Assembly (NCBI RefSeq): GCF_000803215.1
Contig: NZ_JSXC01000012.1
Coordinates: 1-64,000, forward strand
From: Pectobacterium fontis
GTDB taxonomy: Bacteria > Pseudomonadota > Gammaproteobacteria > Enterobacterales > Enterobacteriaceae
Direction: 5' to 3'
DNA: 64,000 nucleotides
The notes beneath the pieces were generated by a model, which saw only the letters and a program-made list of their open reading frames with translations, did no database searches and was not told where the DNA came from. Below, one piece after another: positions 35,148 to 42,292 of the stretch; position 1 is the stretch's first letter, and every line of letters begins with the position of its first letter. The position numbers were made by a program, and so were the translations under genes.

Positions 35148-35200
35148 AACGGGACATTGCAGTGATAAAGCCGAAATAGGGTGGACTGAAAGAAGGCAGT

Positions 35201-35929
35201 ATGAGATTAGCATTTTCAATTATTGATTGGCAGGCCAGTGCGCCGGGTCTCAGCAGTACGGACGATTGGCTTTATTGGTCACGGATCCCCGCTGCTATCA
35301 ATACTGCGCAACCTTTGGATAAAGGTCGACATTTACCCATGATGATGGCGCGTCGCCTTAATCAGGGGAGCCGTTTGGCGGTCGATAGTGGCTTAGCGTT
35401 ACTGAGTCGCCAGTCGGTTGATGCCATTGTTTTCACCTCTCGCCACGGCGAGCTGGAACGCAACCTGAATATCCTGAATGCGCTTGCACACAATGAGAAT
35501 ATTTCTCCTACCGATTTTGCCATGTCAGTACACAATGCGGCTGTCGGCAGCCTGACGATTACGGCGAAAGCTCCGCTGGTTTCTACGTCGATTGCCGCAG
35601 GTATGGACTCTTTCCAACAAGGCCTGATTGAAGCGAAAGCATTACAGGCTGCGGGATACCGTCATATTCTCTTGGTAGATTTTGATGGCGCGATCCCTGA
35701 TTTCTACCATCCACATGTCCCGGTCGATACACCTCGTTACCCCTACGCCGTCGCGCTATTGTTAGGGGAAGGGGATGACGTCGTTTGTGAATCACGACCT
35801 CTTGTGGATGCCCCCGACGGCGATTCACCACAAAGTTTGCTGTTTTTGCACGCTTTTCTTGCCAGAACCCCCCGTTTTTCTTTATCAGGTGAACGGGTTA
35901 GCTGGGCGTGGGAGAGGAGAGATGTCTGA
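35201..35929 (+). CDS. apeC: Ketosynthase-like chain length factor (ApeC)
   Basis: Shortened beta-ketoacyl synthase N-terminal-domain protein, 242 aa (a full ketosynthase is about 400). The fold motif SVHNAAVGSLTI is kept, but the nucleophile-elbow position reads STSIAAGMDSF (residues about 128-138), with no active-site Cys. This fits a non-catalytic chain-length factor that pairs with a true ketosynthase, reported for ApeC with ApeO in Xenorhabdus. RBS AAGGCAGT precedes the ATG. It overlaps apeD by 8 bp, so the two are translationally coupled. Confidence 0.78.
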   Translation: MRLAFSIIDWQASAPGLSSTDDWLYWSRIPAAINTAQPLDKGRHLPMMMARRLNQGSRLAVDSGLALLSRQSVDAIVFTSRHGELERNLNILNALAHNENISPTDFAMSVHNAAVGSLTITAKAPLVSTSIAAGMDSFQQGLIEAKALQAAGYRHILLVDFDGAIPDFYHPHVPVDTPRYPYAVALLLGEGDDVVCESRPLVDAPDGDSPQSLLFLHAFLARTPRFSLSGERVSWAWERRDV

Positions 35930-36710
35930 ATCCTCACTGGTTTTTCGTCCTTCTGCCCATCTTAATCGTTTATGGCGATTAACGATGACAGGCATGTGTT
36001 TTGCCATGTTTGGGGTGGGAGGATTACTGCTTTCTCTGGTGTGGTTCAATTTTCTGCTAATTCAGCGTGATACTACACGCCGCCGCCAGTTGGCTCGGCG
36101 CAGCATTTCTGCCAGCTTCCGATTTTTTTTATGCAGTGCCCGCCGATTAGGCGTACTGGATTACCGTATTGACGGCATCGAAACCTTACAGCGCGATCGC
36201 GGCTGTTTGGTTGTCGCCAATCACCCGACGTTAATTGACTATGTTTTGCTGGCCTCCGTCATGCCAGATGCTGACTGTCTGGTTAAAGCTGATTTACAGA
36301 AAAACCTGTTTTTCCGCGGCGTGATTCGCGCGGCGGATTATCTGCTCAATAGCCAGTCTGATGCGTTACTACCTGATTGCCAGCAGCGGCTCGATAGCGG
36401 TGACGCAATCATTATTTTTCCTGAAGGCACACGCACGCGTTATGGCGAACCCCTTGTTCTGCAACGTGGTGCCGCAAACATCGCTGTGCGTTGCGGCTGT
36501 GATTTGCGGGTTGTGCATATTCACTGTAGTCAAAAAACATTGGGAAAACAAAGCCGTTGGTATCACATCCCGCCTGAAAAACCCTATTTCACGGTGAGCG
36601 TGCGCGAACGTATTAGCAACGACATTTTTATGGCGCCTGAAGAGGCGCGACCCTTGGCGGCTCGCCGTTTGAATCGCCTTTTGCAGCAATCTTTGACACC
36701 AGAAAGCTGA
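35922..36710 (+). CDS. apeD: Lysophospholipid-type acyltransferase (ApeD)
   Basis: Membrane-associated acyltransferase of the PlsC/LPLAT superfamily, 262 aa. A hydrophobic segment (about 20-48) is followed by catalytic block HPTLID (H-X4-D, His101/Asp106) and block III FPEGTRTRYGE (about 166-176). In APE clusters it is proposed to help attach the polyene or an acyl chain to a glycerol or sugar acceptor; the acceptor is unknown. The frame opens at 35775, but the ATG at 35922 has GGAGAGGAGA just upstream. It overlaps apeC by 8 bp. Confidence 0.76.
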   Translation: MSESSLVFRPSAHLNRLWRLTMTGMCFAMFGVGGLLLSLVWFNFLLIQRDTTRRRQLARRSISASFRFFLCSARRLGVLDYRIDGIETLQRDRGCLVVANHPTLIDYVLLASVMPDADCLVKADLQKNLFFRGVIRAADYLLNSQSDALLPDCQQRLDSGDAIIIFPEGTRTRYGEPLVLQRGAANIAVRCGCDLRVVHIHCSQKTLGKQSRWYHIPPEKPYFTVSVRERISNDIFMAPEEARPLAARRLNRLLQQSLTPES

Positions 36711-36729
36711 TCACCATTTGGAAATTGTT

Positions 36730-36996
36730 ATGGAAAGTCTATTTATTGAAATCAAAGAGATGATTATCGATTCTCTTAATCTTGAAGATATCAGCGTGGA
36801 TGAAATAGAAACGGATGCCCCTCTTTTTGGCGAAGGTCTTGGTCTGGATTCTATTGATGCGCTTGAGCTGGGGTTAGCGGTAAAAAACCGTTATGGCGTC
36901 GTGCTTTCTGCCGAAAGTGAAGAGGTGCGCCAACACTTCTTTTCTGTTGCCACCCTCGCCGCTTTTATCAACACTCAGCGCGCTGTGAGTGCCTGA
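36730..36996 (+). CDS. apeE: Acyl carrier protein (ApeE)
   Basis: Acidic acyl carrier protein, 88 aa. Phosphopantetheine attachment Ser41 is in LGLDSIDALELGLAVK. Helix I and the loop before it (EIKEMIIDSLNLEDISVDEI) fit the family. A TTG at 36718 is in frame, but the ATG at 36730 is better. Work on the related Xenorhabdus system indicates that two ACPs divide loading of the aryl starter and chain extension; which does which here is not certain. Needs a phosphopantetheinyl transferase; yieE lies 14 kb downstream of the cluster. Confidence 0.85.
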   Translation: MESLFIEIKEMIIDSLNLEDISVDEIETDAPLFGEGLGLDSIDALELGLAVKNRYGVVLSAESEEVRQHFFSVATLAAFINTQRAVSA

Positions 36997-37018
36997 TATA
37001 AAATAAAATGAGTTAATG

Positions 37019-37267
37019 ATGGATAAAAACGAAATTTATCAGGAAATTATCGGTTTGCTGGTCAAGCTGTTTGAACTGGATGCCGATGAGATCAAACCTG
37101 AATCCCGTCTCTATGAAGATCTTGAGCTAGATAGCATTGATGCGGTGGATATGGTGGTTCACCTACAAAAGCGTATCGGGCGCAAAATCTCACCGGAAAT
37201 TTTTAAATCTGTACGCACGGTACAGGATGTGGTCGATGTGGTAGAAAACCTGCTCCGTGAAGGTTGA
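37019..37267 (+). CDS. apeF: Acyl carrier protein (ApeF)
   Basis: Second acyl carrier protein of the cluster, 82 aa, with phosphopantetheine Ser39 in LELDSIDAVDMVVHLQKRIG. The core differs from ApeE after the Ser (DAVDMVV against DALELGL), consistent with different partners. Two adjacent ATGs (37016 and 37019) are possible; the second is better spaced from the GAG at 37010-37012. It ends 12 bp before apeG. Confidence 0.85.
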   Translation: MDKNEIYQEIIGLLVKLFELDADEIKPESRLYEDLELDSIDAVDMVVHLQKRIGRKISPEIFKSVRTVQDVVDVVENLLREG

Positions 37268-37279
37268 TGAGCCTACCCT

Positions 37280-37834
37280 GTGCCGATCCGTAGCCTGAAT
37301 ATTTTAATGACGCTCGCCTGGCCTTTTCTGGCCTGGTTTAGCATCACGCATCCTGAGCATCGCTGGCTACTCGCGATATTGGCGCTGATGTTTGTTCTGC
37401 GTTTTGCGGTGTTGCGTGATGAGAAAAACCTATTCAAAGGGACGGCGTTGTGGCTGGCGGCGGCGGGTGTGGCGCTTTCCGTTGCCAGTTTATTACTGCG
37501 CGATGGTGGCTGGCTGCTGTGGTATCCCGTTGCGGTAAACAGCGTCATGTTGATGCTTTTTGGCGGTTCACTTTATCGCGGTATGCCGATTGTCGAGCGC
37601 CTTGCCCGCCTTCGTGAACCGGAACTCCCTGCTCAGGCTATTTCCTATACGCGTCGCGTGACGAAAGTCTGGTGTTGGTTTTTTATTGTTAACGGCAGTA
37701 TCGCCGTGCTGACCTGTGTTGTCGGCAATCTTCATTGGTGGACGTTATGGAATGGCGTGATCAGCTATGTGCTTATGGGGTTGTTGATGGGGGGAGAGTG
37801 GTTGATACGCCAGCGTCTGAGAAAGCGCGTATGA
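37280..37834 (+). CDS. apeG: COG4648-type integral membrane protein (ApeG)
   Basis: Hydrophobic protein of 184 aa with about five to six predicted membrane segments and no known enzymatic motif. It ends in basic WLIRQRLRKRV. Homologues (COG4648) occur almost only in APE clusters, between the ACPs and the AMP ligase; a scaffold or transport role is possible but unproven. The start is GTG at 37280, without a strong RBS; an internal ATG at 37307 cannot be excluded. The stop overlaps the apeH start (ATGA). Confidence 0.72.
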   Translation: MPIRSLNILMTLAWPFLAWFSITHPEHRWLLAILALMFVLRFAVLRDEKNLFKGTALWLAAAGVALSVASLLLRDGGWLLWYPVAVNSVMLMLFGGSLYRGMPIVERLARLREPELPAQAISYTRRVTKVWCWFFIVNGSIAVLTCVVGNLHWWTLWNGVISYVLMGLLMGGEWLIRQRLRKRV

Positions 37835-39186
37835 GCGGGGTCACTGTTCGTGCCGTCAACGACTGGCTGACGGGAAATGATTCCCCACAGCGCATTGTTG
37901 CCAGCCAGGGTGCCAGTACGTTCACGTTAAGCAGGCTAAAAGCGCAGGTGAGTGCGCTTTATCAGCAGCTAAGCCAGCGCCATGAAACGCGCTGGGCACT
38001 GTGTTTTGAAGATAGCTACCTTTTCACTATTGGGCTTCTGGCTGCTTTACATGCGGGAAAAACGCCTGTCATCCCCGGTCACTGTCGCCCATCCGTATTA
38101 GAAGAACAGACGGATGAGTTTGATGGGGTGTTGACCGATGTTTCGCTGCATCTGGATTGCCCGGTCTTGATCCTGACGGCTGAGACGCCGAGCGGCGAGG
38201 ATGCGGCGCTGCCTTCTATACCGGATGATGCCTGTGTGGTGTTGTTCACGTCAGGTTCTACCGGAAAGCCGCGCCAAATTGTTAAGCCAGTGCGTTGTCT
38301 GGATGAAGAGTCGCGTTGGCTGGCGGATCGTTGGGGAACGCATTTGCAAGGCTGCGATGTGATCGCGTCCGTCACCCACCAGCATTTATATGGACTGACG
38401 TTTCGTATCTGGCTGCCTATGGCGCTGGGGCTGCGTTTTGATAGCCGCCAGTTGCTTTATACTGAACAGCTTACTTCACAACACCGCCAACAACGTTACG
38501 TATTTATCAGTAGTCCGGCATTCTTACGTCGCATCGATCGTACGCTTTCTGTCCCTGAGTGTTCATTGATTGTCTCTGCGGGGGGAACACTCCCCTGGCC
38601 TCATGCTGAGGCGGCAGCGGAGTGGTTTATGCACCCGATTAATGAAATATACGGCAGTACCGAAACGGGCGTGTTGGCATGGCGTTCGCGTGAGACAGAT
38701 ACGGTGCCGTGGCAGTTGTTTCCCGGTGTGTCACTGCGGCGTGATGAACAAGATAACTGGTGGGCGCAGTCGGCGCTGATTCCACATGCCCAGGGACACA
38801 AGCTGGATGATCGATTAACGTTCGATGACGCGGGGCATTTTCAACTGTGCGGCCGACACGATCGTATAGTGAAGATCGAAGACAAACGCATTTCGCTAAG
38901 TGAGATAGAACGGCGTTTACTCGAACTGCCCGACATTGCTGATGCGGTTGCGCTTCAGGTGACGCGCCCGGAGCGGAGCGGTATCGGCGTGGTGCTGGTG
39001 CTGAATACCCCCGATAAAGCCGATGATCTACCGAATTTGAAACGCCAATGGCGGCATGAATTGCAAAAATGGCTGGAGCCGTTAGCGATGCCGCGTTTTT
39101 GGCGCATCGTCGATGTTATTCCCCACAACAGCCAGAGTAAACGTGCCTGGCCGCAGATACAGGAATTGTTTCATGTTGCCCGTTGA
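37831..39186 (+). CDS. apeH: Aryl acid AMP-ligase (ApeH)
   Basis: Adenylate-forming enzyme, 451 aa, predicted to activate an aromatic acid (4-hydroxybenzoate in studied APE systems) and load it on an ACP. Core motif A3 LFTSGSTGKP is at residues 139-147. EIYGSTETG is A5. The hinge region (GRHDRIVKIEDKRISLSEIE) is A8, and the small C-terminal lobe has a Lys-rich SQSKRAWPQ end. At 451 aa it is shorter than typical CoA ligases. The frame opens at 37735, but the ATG at 37831 (MSGVTVRAVND) overlaps the apeG stop. The last 14 bp overlap apeI. Confidence 0.8.
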   Translation: MSGVTVRAVNDWLTGNDSPQRIVASQGASTFTLSRLKAQVSALYQQLSQRHETRWALCFEDSYLFTIGLLAALHAGKTPVIPGHCRPSVLEEQTDEFDGVLTDVSLHLDCPVLILTAETPSGEDAALPSIPDDACVVLFTSGSTGKPRQIVKPVRCLDEESRWLADRWGTHLQGCDVIASVTHQHLYGLTFRIWLPMALGLRFDSRQLLYTEQLTSQHRQQRYVFISSPAFLRRIDRTLSVPECSLIVSAGGTLPWPHAEAAAEWFMHPINEIYGSTETGVLAWRSRETDTVPWQLFPGVSLRRDEQDNWWAQSALIPHAQGHKLDDRLTFDDAGHFQLCGRHDRIVKIEDKRISLSEIERRLLELPDIADAVALQVTRPERSGIGVVLVLNTPDKADDLPNLKRQWRHELQKWLEPLAMPRFWRIVDVIPHNSQSKRAWPQIQELFHVAR

Positions 39187-39562
39187 GCTTGTCCGGCACG
39201 ATGTAAAAGAGGCGGATGAAACGTCTCAGGTTGAATTGATGCTACAGGTTGACCCCGATCTGTTCTGGTTCAACGGCCACTTTACGGGGCAGCCGTTATT
39301 GCCGGGCGTGGCGCAGTTGGATTGGGTGATGCACTACGCGACGACGGTGCTGGTGCCAGGGTGGACATTTTCATCGATTGAGAACATTAAATTCCAGCAG
39401 CCGATTTTGCCCGGCAAAACGCTGCGTCTGGTGCTGACCTGGCACGCCGGAAAGCAGTGGCTGACCTTTAGCTATACCACTCTGGATGGCGAAATTGAGC
39501 GTACCGCCAGCAGCGGAAAAATCAAGCTCACGCCAATGACGGAAGAGCGCTCATGTCAGTAA
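39173..39562 (+). CDS. apeI: Hotdog-fold 3-hydroxyacyl-ACP dehydratase (ApeI)
   Basis: FabZ-like dehydratase, 129 aa. The motif NGHFTGQPLLPGVAQLDW carries the catalytic His36; the acidic partner is Asp50 where FabZ has Glu. The substitution is seen directly, and Asp is tolerated in several hotdog dehydratases. It should remove water from each 3-hydroxyacyl intermediate, leaving conjugated double bonds. The frame opens at 39113, but the ATG at 39173 (MLPVELVRHD) is preferred. It overlaps apeH by 14 bp and apeJ by 10 bp, so translation is tightly coupled. Confidence 0.82.
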   Translation: MLPVELVRHDVKEADETSQVELMLQVDPDLFWFNGHFTGQPLLPGVAQLDWVMHYATTVLVPGWTFSSIENIKFQQPILPGKTLRLVLTWHAGKQWLTFSYTTLDGEIERTASSGKIKLTPMTEERSCQ

Positions 39563-41265
39563 ATGGCGCATTCTCGCCCTGCGTGGTGATCCCTTGTTAT
39601 AACCACGGCGCCATGATGGCCTCGGTGCTGGGGCGTCTGGCATCGCTCGCGCTGCCGGTTTTTATTGTTGATGATGGCAGCGATGCGGCAACGCAATATG
39701 TTCTCGCTCAACTGGCGGCAGAAAAGGCCGGCGTGACGTTGATTCGTTTGGCGCAAAACAGTGGTAAAGGCGCGGCGGTGATTCGTGGTATCGAGGCCGC
39801 GGCGCAGGCTGGGTTTAGCCATGCCTTACAGGTTGATGCCGACGGGCAGCATCAGATTGAAGATGCGCCACTGCTGCTGGATGAGGCGAAAGCGCACCCA
39901 AATTGCCTGATTTCCGGCCGGCCGCGTTACGATGCCTCCGTACCGAAATCCCGCCTTTACGGGCGCTATGTCACTCATGTCTGGGTCTGGATTGAAACGC
40001 TATCCCTTTCCATCAAGGACAGCATGTGCGGGTTCCGTGTCTATCCGGTTGCGGCTACGTTATCGCTGATCTCGCAGAAATCTCTCGGCCACCGTATGGA
40101 TTTCGATACGGAAATTATGGTGCGCCTGTATTGGGCGGGAACGCCCAGCCGCTTTATTGAGACGGCGGTGACGTATCCAGAAAACGGCCTGTCTCATTTC
40201 GATGCGCTGCACGATAACCTGCGGATTTCCTGGATGCATACCCGCCTGTTTTTCGGCATGCTTCCGCGCATTCCCGTGCTGCTAATGCGGCAGCGTCAGC
40301 AACACTGGGCTGGCGTGTCGGAGCGCAAAGGTTTGCTCGGGATGCGATTTATGCTGGCGGTGTATCAGCGGTTAGGGCGCGGGGTGTTTACGCTGTTCCT
40401 CTGGCCTGTTATTGCATTTTACTGGCTGACTGGCCGTACTGCGCGTCAGGCCTCTCAATCATGGTTGAAGCACGTTGGGGGTTATGCGCGTCAGCACGAT
40501 ATCTTGCTGCCGAAACCGCTCAACAGCTATCTCCATTTCCTCCGTTTTGGTGAGGCGATGCTGGATAAAATCGCCAGTTGGCGCGGTGACCTACACTGGG
40601 GGCGCGATATTGATTTTGCCCCCGGCGCGCGGGAAACCATTGAACACAGCAGACTAACAGGACAACTGATTTTGGCGTCACACCTCGGCGATATCGAGGT
40701 GTGCCGTGCACTGGCGCAGCAGGTGAGCGGGCTGGTGATTAACGCGCTGGTATTTACTGAAAATTCCCAGCGTTTTAAGCAGGTGTTGGAGGAAATCGCT
40801 CCGCAGGCGGGGGTGAATCTTATCCCTGTCAGCGATATCGGGCCTGATACCGCCATCATGCTGCAAGAAAAGCTGGATGCTGGAGAATGGGTGGCGATTG
40901 TCGGCGATCGCACGGCGGTCAATCGTCAGCGTGGTGGAGTGCGCCGTGTGGTGTGGAGCCCGTTTTTGGGAAAAGACGCGCCTTTTCCTCAAGGGCCGTT
41001 TGTCTTGGCTGCGGCGCTGCGTTGCCCTGTGTTGCTGATGTTTGTCATTCACGAGAAGAAAAAACTGCGCGTCTACTGCGAGCATTTTGCCGATAGCATT
41101 GTGTTACCTCGTGCAGCCCGACAACAGGCCTTACAGCAGGTCGTCGATCGCTATGCTGAACGGTTGGCGCACTACGCGCTGAAATCCCCGCTCGACTGGT
41201 TTAATTTTTTTGATTTCTGGAGCTTGCCTGATGATGAAGGCCGAGCCGCTGGGAAAAAGGAGTAA
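39553..41265 (+). CDS. apeJ: Fused glycosyltransferase / acyltransferase (ApeJ)
   Basis: Two-domain protein, 570 aa. Residues 1-230 are a GT2 glycosyltransferase: VVIPCYNHGAMM, VDDGSD near 40, and QVDADGQH with the metal-binding Asp pair. A hydrophobic segment near 275-295 precedes a C-terminal LpxL/HtrB-type acyltransferase (about 320-560) with LASHLGDIEVCRAL (His377, H-X4-E) and VGDRTAVN. Such a fusion fits coupling of a sugar or polar head to the polyene and its acylation at the inner membrane. Domains are clear; donor and acceptor are inferred. The stop overlaps the apeK start by one base (taATG). Confidence 0.82.
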   Translation: MSVNGAFSPCVVIPCYNHGAMMASVLGRLASLALPVFIVDDGSDAATQYVLAQLAAEKAGVTLIRLAQNSGKGAAVIRGIEAAAQAGFSHALQVDADGQHQIEDAPLLLDEAKAHPNCLISGRPRYDASVPKSRLYGRYVTHVWVWIETLSLSIKDSMCGFRVYPVAATLSLISQKSLGHRMDFDTEIMVRLYWAGTPSRFIETAVTYPENGLSHFDALHDNLRISWMHTRLFFGMLPRIPVLLMRQRQQHWAGVSERKGLLGMRFMLAVYQRLGRGVFTLFLWPVIAFYWLTGRTARQASQSWLKHVGGYARQHDILLPKPLNSYLHFLRFGEAMLDKIASWRGDLHWGRDIDFAPGARETIEHSRLTGQLILASHLGDIEVCRALAQQVSGLVINALVFTENSQRFKQVLEEIAPQAGVNLIPVSDIGPDTAIMLQEKLDAGEWVAIVGDRTAVNRQRGGVRRVVWSPFLGKDAPFPQGPFVLAAALRCPVLLMFVIHEKKKLRVYCEHFADSIVLPRAARQQALQQVVDRYAERLAHYALKSPLDWFNFFDFWSLPDDEGRAAGKKE

Positions 41266-41690
41266 TGGTGGTAAACGATCCCCGCTTAAGCCATGAGGTT
41301 GAACTGACGGTATCTTTCCATGACTGCGATCCGATGGGCGTGGTATGGCACGGTAACTATTTTCGTTTTTTTGAAGTGGCGCGTGAGGCACTGCTCAGCA
41401 AATTTAACTATGGCTACCGCGAAATGCAGGCATCGGGCTATGTGTGGCCTGTCGTGGATACGCGGGTGAAATACCGTGCGGCGCTGACTTACGAGCAGCG
41501 TATACGCATACGCGCCACTATCGAGGAGATCGAGAATCGTTTGCGTATCGCCTACCAGATTTTCGATGCTGAAAACGGCCAACGCACAACGACTGGCTAT
41601 ACGATTCAGGTCGCGGTACAGGAAGGCTGCCGTGAGCTGAGTTTTGTTTCTCCCCCTATTTTGTTTGAGCGCCTTGGAGTGACGCCATGA
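41265..41690 (+). CDS. apeK: 4-Hydroxybenzoyl-CoA-type thioesterase (ApeK)
   Basis: Hotdog thioesterase, 141 aa, of the YbgC / 4HBT family. The signature FHDCDPMGVVWHGNYFRFFE has catalytic Asp22. It could release acyl chains or proofread misloaded carrier proteins in the polyene pathway. RBS AAGGAG. It overlaps apeJ by one base at the start and apeL by 4 bp at the end (ATGA). Confidence 0.8.
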   Translation: MVVNDPRLSHEVELTVSFHDCDPMGVVWHGNYFRFFEVAREALLSKFNYGYREMQASGYVWPVVDTRVKYRAALTYEQRIRIRATIEEIENRLRIAYQIFDAENGQRTTTGYTIQVAVQEGCRELSFVSPPILFERLGVTP

Positions 41691-42292
41691 AACGACTCAT
41701 TGTCGCGGTTTTTATGTTATTGAGCGGTGTGGCGCAGGCTGTCACGCTGGATGATTTACAGCAGCGATTCAGTAGCCAACCGGTGGTGCGAGCCGATTTC
41801 ACTCAACTGCGTGAAATAAAAGGCATGGCAAAGCCGCTTAAATCCGGTGGGCAACTGCTGATCGCGCAGGATAAAGGGTTGTGGTGGCACCAGGCTGCGC
41901 CGTTTCCGTTGACGATGGTATTGGACGAAACGCGCATGGTTCAGGTGATGAATGGACAAGCGCCGCAGATCGTCACGGCTGAAAGCAACCCGCAGATGTT
42001 TCAATTTAACCACCTGCTACGCGCCCTGTTTCAGGCCGATCGTCACGTATTAGAGCAGAATTTTTCCATTAATTTTACCGATCTTGGCAAGCAGCAGTGG
42101 AGACTAGTGCTGACACCGAAAACGTCGCCGTTAGATAAACTGTTCAACACCATTACGCTGAACGGCGGTGAATTTCTTGACGGTATTGCGCTGGATGACC
42201 GCCAAGGTGACATGACCCGAATTACCCTGAGTAATCAGCGGATCGCACCACGAGAACTGAGTGATGATGAACGTCAGCGCTTCGTTTTCTGA
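41687..42292 (+). CDS. apeL: LolA-like periplasmic carrier (ApeL)
   Basis: Periplasmic protein of the LolA-like superfamily, 201 aa. The signal peptide MKRLIVAVFMLLSGVAQA is followed by a repeated beta-strand pattern (VVRADFTQLREIKGMAKPLK, GGQLLIAQDKGLWWHQAAP) typical of the half-barrel that binds lipids. In APE clusters it is the presumed shuttle that takes the lipidic polyene from the inner membrane exporter toward the outer membrane. It overlaps the apeM start by 26 bp. Confidence 0.78.
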   Translation: MKRLIVAVFMLLSGVAQAVTLDDLQQRFSSQPVVRADFTQLREIKGMAKPLKSGGQLLIAQDKGLWWHQAAPFPLTMVLDETRMVQVMNGQAPQIVTAESNPQMFQFNHLLRALFQADRHVLEQNFSINFTDLGKQQWRLVLTPKTSPLDKLFNTITLNGGEFLDGIALDDRQGDMTRITLSNQRIAPRELSDDERQRFVF

